A stretch of 64,000 nucleotides of DNA from JBOFFC01 sp051648405 (GCA_051648405.1 JBOFFC010000151.1:1-64000), one strand, 5' to 3'; shown: positions 43,362 to 52,288, numbered from the stretch's first letter. Notes: generated by a model not told the origin, from the sequence alone. A program made the numbers and translations.

Positions 43362-44117
43362 TCACTCGGCGGAGTTTGAATCTTCGACGTTCTTCGCGAC
43401 AACAATCACCTGTGCCTCCCAGTAGCGCTCGCTCGAAGGGACCATCGGGCTGTTGTAGCCGAACAGGCGGAACGGGGACTCGTCCCCGCCAGCAGCCTCG
43501 TACTCGGTCGAGCCGCCGAGCCACTTCTCAAGCGTCTCCTTCGCCCCCTCGGCCGCGGCGCGGCTCATGTCGCCGCGCACCCCGAGCGACGCGACGGTGG
43601 CGGCCGGCGTGTCGGTGATCTCGACCCCGTCGATCGGACCGAGCTCGCCGACGGTGGTGTCGCTGTAGAGGAACGCCATCCACTGCTTACCGGCGCCGTT
43701 GTCGGAGCCCGGCTCTCTCATCTCCACGGGTGCGGTCATCGGGATGCTCCGCTCGCTGATGTGGCGGAAGCACCCCCAGAAACTGTCGCCGACCGCCTTG
43801 CGGTAGGCCGGGTACTGCTTCACTTCGATGACGCCGACCGGGGTGAAAGCCGGGAAGCCCTTAGGGGTCGGGGCCTCGTCGCGGGGCTGGAATGACAGCA
43901 TCCCCCGCGCCTCGTCGAGCTTGCCCCCCTCGATCAGGCCGCGGACCGGGCTGTGCGGCTCGAGCTTGGCGGCGGCCGACGGGAGGTCGGCCAGCAGCTC
44001 GGTGACCAGCGCTCCGGGACTCATCCGCTTCACCTCCGCTGTGGCGGCCCAGGCGGCCGCAGAACCGAGGATCGTGCACGTCGCGACCAAGCCCCACCGC
44101 TTCGATTGAACTGCCAT
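43362..44117 (-). CDS. SOUL-family heme-binding protein
   Basis: A 251-residue protein with a signal peptide (about 1-25). The SOUL core is seen in FTPVGVIEVKQYPAYRKA (near 90-107), SERSIPMTAPVEM (near 122-134) and a final strand region with YNSPMVPSSERYWEAQVIV. Known relatives bind heme or porphyrins. Here it is exported, and convergent with msrB (56 bp apart), which would be consistent with a role in periplasmic redox, though that is inference. Length typical for bacterial members with an N-terminal extension. Confidence 0.85.
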   Translation of the reverse strand: MAVQSKRWGLVATCTILGSAAAWAATAEVKRMSPGALVTELLADLPSAAAKLEPHSPVRGLIEGGKLDEARGMLSFQPRDEAPTPKGFPAFTPVGVIEVKQYPAYRKAVGDSFWGCFRHISERSIPMTAPVEMREPGSDNGAGKQWMAFLYSDTTVGELGPIDGVEITDTPAATVASLGVRGDMSRAAAEGAKETLEKWLGGSTEYEAAGGDESPFRLFGYNSPMVPSSERYWEAQVIVVAKNVEDSNSAE

Positions 44118-44207
44118 CGTAACCCCTCCGCGTAAGGAAGCCGTAAGGAACCTTGTCGCTTCGCACCACGGACGCGTTTGGATGCAGTCGCTAAGCGGCG
44201 AGCCGGC

Positions 44208-47200
44208 TCAGGCCTCGTAGCCGAGGTTCGGCGCCAGCCAGCGTTCGACCTCGGCCAGCGGCATCCCCTTGCGACGCGCGTAGTCGATCACCTGCTCCTT
44301 CGAGAGCCGATCGACGGCGAAGTACCGCGCCTCGGGGTGCGCGAAGTACAGGCCGCTGACGCTCGCCGCGGGGTGCATCGCGTAGCTCTCGGTGAGCTTG
44401 ATGCCGATCCCCTTCTCGACCCCCAGCAGTTCGAACAGCGTCCGTTTCTCGGTGTGGTCCGGCTGGGCGGGGTAGCCCGGCGCCGGGCGTATGCCGCGGT
44501 AACGCTCGGCGATCAGGTCGTCGTTCGACAGGCCTTCGGTCTTGCCGTAGCCCCACTCGTCGCGGACGCGCTTGTGCAAGCACTCGGCGAAGGCCTCGGC
44601 GAAGCGGTCGGCGAGCGCCTTCACGAGGATCGAGTTGTAGTCGTCGAGGTCGGCGTCGTACTTGGCGGCCAGCTCGTCGCAACCGATCCCCGTCGTGACG
44701 GCGAACGCCCCGACGTGGTCCTTGCGCCCCGAGCCCACGGGCGCCACGTAGTCGGCGAGGGAACGGAAGTCCGTTTGCCCCTTGCGGTCCCACTGCTGAC
44801 GAAGGCAGTGCAGCCGGGCCCGCTCGCCGTGACGATCGTCGCCCGAGTAAACGACGATGTCCTCGCCGTCGGCCGCGGCGGGGAAGAACCCGTACACGCC
44901 CCGCGCCGTGAGCAACTTGTCGGCGATCAGCTTGTCGAGCATCTCCTGCGCGTCGTCGAACAGGCGCTTCGCCTCCTCGCCGACGTACTCGTCTTGGAAA
45001 ATCTTGGGGTACTTGCCGCGCAGCTCCCACGTGAGAAAGAAGGGCGACCAGTCGATGAACTCACGCAGCGTCGCCAGCGGGAAGTCGTCGAGGACCCGCA
45101 CGCCGGTAAAATCAGGACGGGGGACGTCGATCGACCCCCAGTCGGTGGCGAACCGCTTGGCCTTCGCGTCTTCGAAGGGGGCGAGCGCGACCGCCTGACG
45201 CTTGTTGTAGCTCGCGACGAGGTCGGCCTGCAGCTTGCGATTCACTTCGTCGAAAGCGGGTCGCGAGTCGGGGTTGAGCAGCTTCTCGACAACCCCCACC
45301 GAACGCGACGCGTCGAGCACATGGGTGACCCCCGCCTTGTAGCTGGGGGCGATCTTCACCGCTGTGTGCTTAGCGCTCGTTGTGGCGCCGCCGATGAGCA
45401 GCGGAGTGGTCATCCCGCGGCGGTCCATCTCGCGGGCGACGTGGACCATCTCGTCGAGGCTCGGCGTGATCAGGCCCGACAAGCCGATCACGTCGACCGA
45501 CTCCGTGACCGCCGTCTCGAGGATCGTCTCGGCCGAGCACATGACTCCCAGGTCGATCACGTCGTAGTTGTTGCACCCCAGCACGACGCCGACGATGTTC
45601 TTGCCGATGTCGTGCACGTCTCCCTTGACGGTCGCCATCAGCACCTTGCCGCGCGCCCGACCGGCCGTCCCCGCTTCCTCTTTCTCTTCCTCCATGAAGG
45701 GGGTCAGGTAGGCGACCGCCTTCTTCATCACGCGGGCCGATTTGACCACCTGCGGCAGGAACATCTTGCCGGCGCCAAACAAATCGCCGACGGTGCTCAT
45801 GCCGTCCATCAGCGGGCCCTCGATGACCGACAGGCAGCGGCCGTACTTCTGGCGTGCCTCTTCGGCGTCTTCCTCGATGTGCTTGACGATCCCCTTGATG
45901 AGGGCGTGCTTGAGGCGCTCTTCGAGCGGCTCTTGCCGCCAGGCGTCATCGACCACCAACTGCTGGCCGGCCTCGCCTTTGACCGTCTCGGCGAACTCGA
46001 CGAGGCGCTCGGTGGAATCGGCGTGGCGGTTGAGGAGCACGTCCTCGACGAGCGTTTTGAGCTTCGGGTCGATCTCGTCGTACACCGCGAGCTGCCCGGC
46101 GTTGACGATCCCCATGTCGAGGCCCGCCTGGATCGCGTGGTACAGGAAGGCGCTGTGCATCGCCTCGCGCACCACGTCGTTGCCGCGGAAGCTGAAGCTG
46201 ATGTTCGAGACGCCGCCTGAGACCTTCGCGCGCGGGCACTCGCGCTTGATGCGGCGCGTGGCGTTGATGAAGTCGACAGCGTAGTTGTTGTGCTCCTCGA
46301 TGCCGGTGGCGACCGTGAGGATGTTGGGGTCGAAGATGATGTCGTCGGCGGGGAAGCCGGCGCCCCCTTCGGCCACGGGCTTGGTCAGCAGGTCGTAGGC
46401 GCGCTTGCAGATGCGGACCTTGTTGTCCTCGTCGGCGGCTTGGCCCTGCTCGTCGAACGCCATCACCACGGCGGCGGCGCCGTACTGGCGGCAGAGCCGT
46501 GCGCGGCGCAGGAACTCGGCCTCGCCGTCCTTGAGGCTGATCGAGTTGACGATCGCCTTTCCTTGGACGACTTGCAGGCCCGCCTCGAGCACCGACCACT
46601 TGCTGCTGTCGATCATCACCGGCACGCGGGCGATGTCCCCCTCGCCGGCGATCAGGCGCAGGAACTTGGTCATCACCGCTTCGGAGTCGAGCAGCCCCTC
46701 GTCCATGTTGACGTCGATGACGTTTGCGCCCCCGGCGACCTGCTCGCGGGCGATCTCGATCGCCTCCTCGTAGAGCTCGTCCTTGATCAGCCGGGCGAAC
46801 TTGCGGCTGCCGGTGACGTTCGTCCGTTCGCCGATCATCAGGAACGGCGCGTCGGGGCGCAGCTCCATCGGCTGCGTGCCGCTCAGACGCAGCCGCGGGG
46901 CGACCACCGTGCGCGCGTGCGGCTTCGAGTCCTTCACCCGCGCCGCGATCGCCGCGATGTGCTCGGGCCCCGTGCCACAACAGCCACCCACGACGTTCAC
47001 CCAGCCGTTGTCGGCGAACTCGCCGACCATCTTCGCCATCTCGGCGGGGCCCAGGTCGAACTGCCCCATCTCGTTCGGCAGGCCCGCGTTCGGGTAGACG
47101 CTGATCGGCACGCTCGCGACGCGCTGCAATTCTTCGAGGTGCGGCCGCATCACGTCGGGGCCCAGCGCGCAGTTCATGCCGACGGTGAGCATTGGGAAGT

Positions 47201-47939
47201 GCGACACGGCGTTCCAGAACGCCTCCACCGCTTGACCCGAGACGAACGTCCCCCCCCCCTTGTCGAAGGTGGCCGAGACCATCACCGGGACGCGCGAGCC
47301 CGAGTCGGCAAAGTACGTCTCGATCGCGAACAGGCACGCCTTGAGGTTGAGCGTGTCGATGACCGTCTCGGGGAGCAGGATATCGACCCCCGCTTCGACC
47401 AGCGCAGCGACCTGCCGGTAGTAGGAATCGACCATCTGCATGTAGACGACGTCGCGCCGGCTGGGGTCCTCGACGCTGGTCGAAATCGCCATCTGCTTCG
47501 AGGTCGGCCCGATCGACCCGGCGACGAACCTCGGCTTGGTGGGATCGCGATCGGTGAACGCGACGCACGCCTGCTTCGCGAGCCGCACCGCCGCGGCATT
47601 GATCTCGACGCACAGCGTGTCGGGGTCGTGCCCGGCGGCCGCGAACTCGAAGTCCAGCATCCCGATCGGGCTCGCGCCGAAGGTGTTGGTCTCGATGATG
47701 TCCGAGCCGGCCGCCAGGTAGCGACGGTGGATCTCGAGGATCGCTTCGGGACGCGTCAAGCAGAGCAGGTCGCCGAAGTTCTTGAGGTCCTTGTGGTGCT
47801 CGGCGAAGCGCTCGCCGCGGACCTCGGCCTCGCCGATCCCCAGCCCCTGGGTTTGCGTCCCCGTGGCCCCGTCGAGCAGCAGGATGCGCTGCGATAGCAA
47901 CTCTTGCAGCTCGTCGGTGCGGTCGATCGCGGCGGGCAT
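44208..47939 (-). CDS. metH: Cobalamin-dependent methionine synthase
   Basis: 1243 residues, all four modules. Homocysteine/zinc domain at 1-330 with GATGTQTQG at the start and GGCCGTGPEH near 320; methyltetrahydrofolate barrel about 355-610 (NVTGSRKFARLI, GGANVIDVNMD); B12 cap and binding domain with DVHDIGKN, the His that replaces the cobalt ligand, near residue 775; the SAM-dependent reactivation domain about 905-1235 (ATGIG, RPAPGYPAQPDH, HPEARYF). Full length, start ATG at 47939. The 318-bp upstream gap has a terminator-like hairpin, but no cobalamin or SAM riboswitch that I recognise. Confidence 0.97.
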   Translation of the reverse strand: MPAAIDRTDELQELLSQRILLLDGATGTQTQGLGIGEAEVRGERFAEHHKDLKNFGDLLCLTRPEAILEIHRRYLAAGSDIIETNTFGASPIGMLDFEFAAAGHDPDTLCVEINAAAVRLAKQACVAFTDRDPTKPRFVAGSIGPTSKQMAISTSVEDPSRRDVVYMQMVDSYYRQVAALVEAGVDILLPETVIDTLNLKACLFAIETYFADSGSRVPVMVSATFDKGGGTFVSGQAVEAFWNAVSHFPMLTVGMNCALGPDVMRPHLEELQRVASVPISVYPNAGLPNEMGQFDLGPAEMAKMVGEFADNGWVNVVGGCCGTGPEHIAAIAARVKDSKPHARTVVAPRLRLSGTQPMELRPDAPFLMIGERTNVTGSRKFARLIKDELYEEAIEIAREQVAGGANVIDVNMDEGLLDSEAVMTKFLRLIAGEGDIARVPVMIDSSKWSVLEAGLQVVQGKAIVNSISLKDGEAEFLRRARLCRQYGAAAVVMAFDEQGQAADEDNKVRICKRAYDLLTKPVAEGGAGFPADDIIFDPNILTVATGIEEHNNYAVDFINATRRIKRECPRAKVSGGVSNISFSFRGNDVVREAMHSAFLYHAIQAGLDMGIVNAGQLAVYDEIDPKLKTLVEDVLLNRHADSTERLVEFAETVKGEAGQQLVVDDAWRQEPLEERLKHALIKGIVKHIEEDAEEARQKYGRCLSVIEGPLMDGMSTVGDLFGAGKMFLPQVVKSARVMKKAVAYLTPFMEEEKEEAGTAGRARGKVLMATVKGDVHDIGKNIVGVVLGCNNYDVIDLGVMCSAETILETAVTESVDVIGLSGLITPSLDEMVHVAREMDRRGMTTPLLIGGATTSAKHTAVKIAPSYKAGVTHVLDASRSVGVVEKLLNPDSRPAFDEVNRKLQADLVASYNKRQAVALAPFEDAKAKRFATDWGSIDVPRPDFTGVRVLDDFPLATLREFIDWSPFFLTWELRGKYPKIFQDEYVGEEAKRLFDDAQEMLDKLIADKLLTARGVYGFFPAAADGEDIVVYSGDDRHGERARLHCLRQQWDRKGQTDFRSLADYVAPVGSGRKDHVGAFAVTTGIGCDELAAKYDADLDDYNSILVKALADRFAEAFAECLHKRVRDEWGYGKTEGLSNDDLIAERYRGIRPAPGYPAQPDHTEKRTLFELLGVEKGIGIKLTESYAMHPAASVSGLYFAHPEARYFAVDRLSKEQVIDYARRKGMPLAEVERWLAPNLGYEA

Positions 47940-48257
47940 CGGCGGGGGAGTGTTGAGGCGGGGCGAGGGGGACGGCTGGCCGAGATCGGGGCCAAGCCGG
48001 CTAGTATCGTCAATGGCGCGCGGCAGGCCTAGCGGTAAACGCCGTGCCGAGAGCCCGATGGAAACCGCAGAACGGCAGGAGCAGTCAACTCAAGCGCCGG
48101 GTTGGGGGTACCTTTGGCGCGCCGCCAAACGCGGACGCCCGCCGGCCGATGGGGCCGACGGGCGTCGTGCGAGTGGGTTCGAGTTGTGCCGCGTGAGTTT
48201 TCCTCTCTCACCCGCCGGGGTTCGGACCCGGGCGGGCGACCCGCGCTAAACGGCGCC
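47940..48257 (-). other. Upstream region of metH
   Basis: 318 bp between the SET gene stop and metH. It holds the strong hairpin at 48134-48166 and other GC-rich inverted pairs (48215-48245). A short ORF at 48029-48211 is probably spurious. I find no GCCACTG-type cobalamin box and no SAM/SAH riboswitch consensus. Confidence 0.4.
48134..48166 (-). terminator. Terminator-like hairpin before metH
   Basis: 14-bp stem (48134-48147 with 48153-48166, one G-U pair). On the minus strand it is followed by CGCGTTTGGCG, similar to the short tail after the aroF leader hairpin (CCGTTTGGCG). Would end transcripts of the SET gene or form part of the metH leader. Confidence 0.35.
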
Positions 48258-48704
48258 TCAGCTCGCGGCTGCGGCGGGGGTCAGCGCCAAGCGCCCGGCC
48301 ACCCAGCCCCGACAGTTGTCGGCGCCGCAGCGGCAGGGGAACGGACGGAAGAGGATGTCTTCCGTTTCGTCGTAGTCCATCGTCAACAGCTCGCCGGGCA
48401 CGATGTCCCGCAGCGCGGTGAACAGGCGCGTCTCGGGGTCGAGGCGCGAGTTCGGGTCGCAACTGTGGAGCGTCTTGCCGGCGAAGTAGGGGTCGTCCAA
48501 GTGAAGACCCGGGGCCATCTGCAGCGAGTGCAGGGTCATTTCCGTCGTGAGCCTGCCGTTCATCCTGAACAAAACGTCGCCGCTCAGGAATTCCCGCAAC
48601 ACGACGACGCCTTGTCCACGTCGGCCGTCGACTTCGATAACCCGGAAGTCTTCCGCACGCGGCTCGTTGGCCACCTGCGGCAAGTGTTGGGGGTAGATTC
48701 TCAT
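48258..48704 (-). CDS. SET-domain protein methyltransferase
   Basis: A 148-residue SAM-dependent lysine methyltransferase-like protein. The SET landmarks are in order: GRRGQGVVVLREFLSGD near 27-43, HSCDPN (80-85, the NHxCxPN motif without its N), GELLTMDYDETE near 104-115 with the catalytic Tyr111, and a post-SET zinc cluster with C124, C126 and C131 (CRCGADNCRGW). The fold is complete although small. Its ATG overlaps the upstream AdoMetDC-like gene as ATGA (48701-48704), so translation is coupled. Substrate unknown. Confidence 0.85.
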   Translation of the reverse strand: MRIYPQHLPQVANEPRAEDFRVIEVDGRRGQGVVVLREFLSGDVLFRMNGRLTTEMTLHSLQMAPGLHLDDPYFAGKTLHSCDPNSRLDPETRLFTALRDIVPGELLTMDYDETEDILFRPFPCRCGADNCRGWVAGRLALTPAAAAS

Positions 48705-49093
48705 TTCCTGTAGAAGACCTCACAAGTGACAGAGGAAGGGGAGAGGAAATCTTCGAGCACTCGACGCACGGTCGACTCCTCGAAGGGCTTGCAACTGAAG
48801 ACGTCGAGGTACATGTCCCGGTGCGCGTCGTTCGTGTGGATCACGATCGCGCTGGTCATGATGAGTTGAACGCCCGAGATGCCGACCTCGTGCCCCTCGC
48901 CGAACCGCGCGACAACCGGCGGTCCGAAGCGGACCATGTCGATGTCGTCCGACATGGTGGTCAAGAAGTCGTACATCTTCCCGATCGACAGGATGTTCTC
49001 ATTACAACTGAGCGCCGTGGCGATCAGGTGCTGGCCGTAGTAGCGCTCGCCATCAACGACAAGCCGGCGGTACTCGGTCAAAGTGGCTGGCAT
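48701..49093 (-). CDS. AdoMet-decarboxylase-like (SpeD/SpeH) protein, possibly neofunctionalised
   Basis: A 130-residue protein; ATG at 49093 with AGGAG upstream. It aligns with prokaryotic AdoMetDC: GQHLIATAL at 20-28, GHEVGISGVQLIM (67-79), S81 at the self-cleavage position, H86 (processing) and C101 (catalytic) at exactly the spacing of the Thermotoga enzyme. But the residue before S81 is T80 instead of Glu, and the residue after is A82 instead of His. This motif change suggests altered substrate (family members with ornithine or arginine decarboxylase activity are known) or loss of activity. It precedes a SET methyltransferase with overlapping codons. Confidence 0.8.
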   Translation of the reverse strand: MPATLTEYRRLVVDGERYYGQHLIATALSCNENILSIGKMYDFLTTMSDDIDMVRFGPPVVARFGEGHEVGISGVQLIMTSAIVIHTNDAHRDMYLDVFSCKPFEESTVRRVLEDFLSPSSVTCEVFYRK

Positions 49094-49458
49094 CCGGTGC
49101 GATCTCCTAGGGAAAAAAAATGCGCGGCGCCACGGCGCACGCGTGCGCACCGTGTTGGCGACGGAGGGAAAGGCGAACGAGCTCAGGGCTCAGTCAGCAC
49201 GGGGCAAAGCAAGAAGGTCAAGGGCGGGCGAAACAAAACTAGACCGGCGTAACGCATAGCAGCCGACAGTGCTCTCCCCCGTGGGGAAGCGTCGGCTCGC
49301 TCGGGAACAGCCGCCGGGAGTTCGGGCGCCCTTTGCTAGGGGACCCCCTTCGTCCGGTCTTCGCGCTTGACAGCAAGTGATACTGGGCGGCTGACTGTTA
49401 CGATTACACGCTGCTGGGTTTCAGGCAAGAGCATTTCTCCAAACTCGCGAAACTAGCC
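49094..49458. other. Divergent intergenic region (AdoMetDC-like and LarA-like genes)
   Basis: 365 bp. It holds TTGACA at 49367-49372 and CTGACT at 49391-49396 on the plus strand, and TTGACC (49221-49216) with CTGACT (49197-49192) on the minus strand, the same spacing of 18 bp in both directions. Whether these are promoters is uncertain because CTGACT is a poor -10. Confidence 0.3.
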
Positions 49459-50643
49459 GTGCGACTCGTCCCCTACCACCAGCGGCTCGTCTCGGCGCCG
49501 CTGGCCGACGTGGCCCTCGCGACGCGCCGCCGGCTCGACGCGCTCGGCTTCGAGCCGCCGCGGGGGCGCGTCGCCGTCACCGGTGGAAGCCGCGGCATCG
49601 ACCAAATCGCCGCCGTGCTCCGCGCCTGCGGCGATTGGCTCCGCGACCACGGCGCCGACCCGTTCGTCGTCCCGGCGATGGGCTCGCACAACGGCGCCAC
49701 CCCCCAGGGGCAGCGGACGATGCTCGAGGGGCTCGGCATGACCGAGGAGGCCCTCGGAATGCCGATCGAGTCGTCGATGGACGTCGTTTCCGTCGGCAAA
49801 GTAGCCATCGGACCCGCTGCTGGCGCCGACGTCTGGATGGACCGCCTCGCCGCCGAGTCGGCCGGCGTCCTGGTCGTGAACCGGGTGAAGCCCCACACGA
49901 GCTTCGGAGGGGCCCCCTACGGCGAGTTCGCCGAGAGCGGCCTCACCAAGATGATGACCGTCGGGCTGGGAAAGCTCGAAGGCGCCCGCGTGTTCCACGC
50001 GATCGGCACGAGCGACAAGCCGCTGGCGCTGCGAGGGCTCGGCAAAGCGGTCATCGCCTCGGGCAAGGTCTGGGCCGGGTTGGCGATCGTCGAGGACGGC
50101 TACGACCGCGTTGCCGAGCTCCACGCCCTGGCGGCGAGCCGGATCGTGGCCGATGAGCCGGCGCTGCTTGGACACTACGCGACGAACTATTTCCCGCGGC
50201 TGCCGATCGACGAGCTGAACGTCCTTGTGATCGACACGATCGGCAAGAACTTCAGCGGCACGGGGATGGACACCAACGTCGTCGGCCGGCGCGGGCTGGA
50301 GGACGCCCCCGACCCCCCCCTGCCGCGGATCGGGTCGATCGCCGCCCTGGGACTTTCTCCCGAGTCGTACGGCAACGCGGTGGGGGTCGGACTGGCCGAC
50401 GTCATCACCCAGCGGCTCTACGACGCGATCGACCTCCCGAAAACGCTGCTCAACGCCCAAACGGCCGGCGGGCCAAAGAAAGCGGCGATCCCGCTCGTCA
50501 TGCCCGACGAAGCCGCGGTGTTCACTTGGCTGCGGGAGCGGCACGGCGAGCGGCGCTGGATGCGGGTCCCGAACACCCTACACCTGGGATCGGTGCTGGT
50601 CAGCGAGGACCTGCTGGCGGAGCTCCCCCCCTTCCAAGAGTGA
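49459..50643 (+). CDS. Lactate-racemase-domain (DUF2088/LarA-like) protein
   Basis: A 394-residue protein from the GTG at 49459. The N-terminal part carries FVVPAMGSHNGATPQGQ, and the middle carries NRVKPHTSFGGAPYGEFAESG followed by LTKMMTVGLGKLEGARVFH, hallmarks of the DUF2088/LarA superfamily. LarA itself uses a nickel-pincer cofactor; no cofactor-synthesis genes (larB, larC, larE) are here, so activity as a lactate racemase is not assured. A related enzyme acting on another hydroxyacid is equally possible. No signal peptide. The next gene is a tRNA, 119 bp downstream. Confidence 0.8.
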   Translation: MRLVPYHQRLVSAPLADVALATRRRLDALGFEPPRGRVAVTGGSRGIDQIAAVLRACGDWLRDHGADPFVVPAMGSHNGATPQGQRTMLEGLGMTEEALGMPIESSMDVVSVGKVAIGPAAGADVWMDRLAAESAGVLVVNRVKPHTSFGGAPYGEFAESGLTKMMTVGLGKLEGARVFHAIGTSDKPLALRGLGKAVIASGKVWAGLAIVEDGYDRVAELHALAASRIVADEPALLGHYATNYFPRLPIDELNVLVIDTIGKNFSGTGMDTNVVGRRGLEDAPDPPLPRIGSIAALGLSPESYGNAVGVGLADVITQRLYDAIDLPKTLLNAQTAGGPKKAAIPLVMPDEAAVFTWLRERHGERRWMRVPNTLHLGSVLVSEDLLAELPPFQE

Positions 50644-50762
50644 GGCCCCCCCCGGGCGGCGCGCGCGGCTCGTCGCCCACCTCCGGCGCAGCCCTTGCTG
50701 CCGCCCCGCTCGGCAGATAGATTCCTGGATTCGGTCGGGCCCCCCGGGCTCGGCCTCGCTTC

Positions 50763-50835
50763 GCCAACGTAGCTCAATTGGTAGAGCACCGCATTCGTAA
50801 TGCGGGGGTTGTGGGTTCAATTCCCTCCGTTGGCT
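50763..50835 (+). tRNA. tRNA-Thr (anticodon CGT)
   Basis: 73 nt with the cloverleaf: acceptor GCCAACG / CGTTGGC, D-stem GCTC/GAGC, anticodon stem CCGCA/TGCGG with loop TTCGTAA and anticodon CGT, T-loop TTCAATT. The T-stem (GTGGG/CCCTC) has one T-T mismatch. CCA is not encoded (TCTC follows). Confidence 0.95.
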
Positions 50836-50953
50836 CTCAATTAAGACTCCGGACCGGCTCGAACACCGGCGTGGCTTCGCGCCACGGCTCTCTGCGGCCC
50901 ACGGGCTGATTCGGCCCGGGCTCCTCCGCCCCTCGCAAGGTCCCTCGCGCGTC

Positions 50954-52285
50954 ATGACGACTACGCTCGACTTCGACATCAAGCAAGCGATTGTCTCGAC
51001 CGCCGCCTTTGGGCCCCGCGAGATCGAGCACATCACCGCGGCCATCGCCGCCAACTACAGCCGCTACCGCGACCTGCGCGAGGCGGTCCAGGAGCTCGAA
51101 GGGCAGCCCTCGCGGAGCCCGGCCGCCTCGGCGAAGCTCGGCGTCTGCCTGTACATGGTCGGCCGCTACACCGACGCGATCGAGGTCCTGACCCGGGCCG
51201 ACGGCGGGGCGCTGACGCACTTCTACCTCGGCAAGGCGAAGCTGGCCCTCGACCGCTACTCCGAGGCGGTCACCGCCTACGAGTCGTCCGAGAAGGCGGG
51301 CTACGACAAGGGGGTCGTCGCGCTCGCGAAGGCCGAAGCACTCCGCTACACGGGGGACGCGACCTCCGCCCTGAAACTGCTCGACCAGCTCTCGGGCGCC
51401 GTCGAGCAGACGGCCGAGTACCTCTACCAGCGGGCCGCGACGGTCCAGGCGCTGTCGGGGAACCCCGAGGAAGTCGTCGCCCTGCTCGAGCGCGCCGTCG
51501 CCGCCGACCGCTCGCACGCCGGCGCGTTGTTCGGCCTGGCGCTCGAGAACGACCGCCGCGGCAACGACGACTACGCCCGCGACCTGTACGAGCGCGCCTC
51601 GCAGCAGTTCCCGACCCACGTCGGCACGCTGCTGAACCTGGGGGTCCTGTACGAGGACCTCGAGCAGTACGAGCGCGCCAAGGGTTGCTACCTGCGGATC
51701 CTCGACGCGATCCCCGGCCACGAGCGGGCGCGGCTCTTCTTCCGCGACGCGGACGGCAGCCGCGACATGTTCTACGACGAGGAAGCCCGTCGCCAGCAGG
51801 ACCGCCTCGGCCAGGTCCTGGGGATCCCCGTCACCGACTTCGAGCTCAGCGTCCGCAGCCGCAATTGCCTGCAGAAGATGGGCATCATGACGCTCGGCGA
51901 CCTCACCGAGACGACCGAGCAAGAACTGCTCGCGAGCAAGAACTTCGGCGAGACGTCGCTGGTCGAGATCCGCGAGATGCTCTCGTCCAAAGGCCTCGAC
52001 CTCGGGCAGTTCGCCCACCAGAAGCGCGAGGAGGAACCCTCCTACAACGCCGAGAGCCTGTCGGCCGACGAGCGGGCCCTGCTCGACCGCCCGATCTCGG
52101 ACCTCAGCCTCTCGGTGCGGGCGCGGAAGTGCATGGTCCGCCTCGGCCTGACGACGATCGGCGAGCTGGTCCGTCGCACGGGGGACGACCTGCTGGAGTG
52201 CAAAAACTTCGGCGTCACGAGCCTGAACGAGGTCCGCGAGAAGCTCCAGTCGCACGGCCTGAAGCTCCGCGGGGACGCGAACTGA
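50954..52285 (+). CDS. TPR protein with two RNA-polymerase alpha-CTD-like domains
   Basis: A 443-residue protein. Residues 1-270 form tetratricopeptide-like repeats (LGVCLYMVGRYTDAIEVL; YLYQRAATVQALSGNPEEVVALLE; LLNLGVLYEDLEQYERA). Two helix-hairpin-helix alpha-CTD domains follow. Domain 1 (about 290-350) has LSVRSRNCLQKMGIMTLGDL then NFGETSLVEI; domain 2 (about 378-443) has LSVRARKCMVRLGLTTIGEL then NFGVTSLNEV. In E. coli alpha-CTD the Arg of VRSANCLK (R265) binds DNA; both copies keep it. No alpha NTD is present. It sits between tRNA-Thr and tgt. Possible transcription co-factor; the function is unknown. Confidence 0.85.
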   Translation: MTTTLDFDIKQAIVSTAAFGPREIEHITAAIAANYSRYRDLREAVQELEGQPSRSPAASAKLGVCLYMVGRYTDAIEVLTRADGGALTHFYLGKAKLALDRYSEAVTAYESSEKAGYDKGVVALAKAEALRYTGDATSALKLLDQLSGAVEQTAEYLYQRAATVQALSGNPEEVVALLERAVAADRSHAGALFGLALENDRRGNDDYARDLYERASQQFPTHVGTLLNLGVLYEDLEQYERAKGCYLRILDAIPGHERARLFFRDADGSRDMFYDEEARRQQDRLGQVLGIPVTDFELSVRSRNCLQKMGIMTLGDLTETTEQELLASKNFGETSLVEIREMLSSKGLDLGQFAHQKREEEPSYNAESLSADERALLDRPISDLSLSVRARKCMVRLGLTTIGELVRRTGDDLLECKNFGVTSLNEVREKLQSHGLKLRGDAN

Positions 52286-52288
52286 CGG

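Noticed and set aside
46290..47897. Long plus-strand ORF opposite metH
   Set aside because: Shadow of metH; no domain features or ribosome-binding site.
48029..48211. 60-codon minus-strand ORF upstream of metH as a leader peptide
   Set aside because: No excess of methionine or other regulatory codons; lies over the hairpin without attenuator geometry.
47940..48257. Cobalamin or SAM riboswitch upstream of metH
   Set aside because: I could not find the conserved boxes of these classes on the minus strand.
49367..49372. Perfect TTGACA as a consensus promoter for the LarA-like gene
   Set aside because: No acceptable -10 box at 16-18 bp; only the unusual CTGACT, so it is listed as a weak finding rather than a feature.
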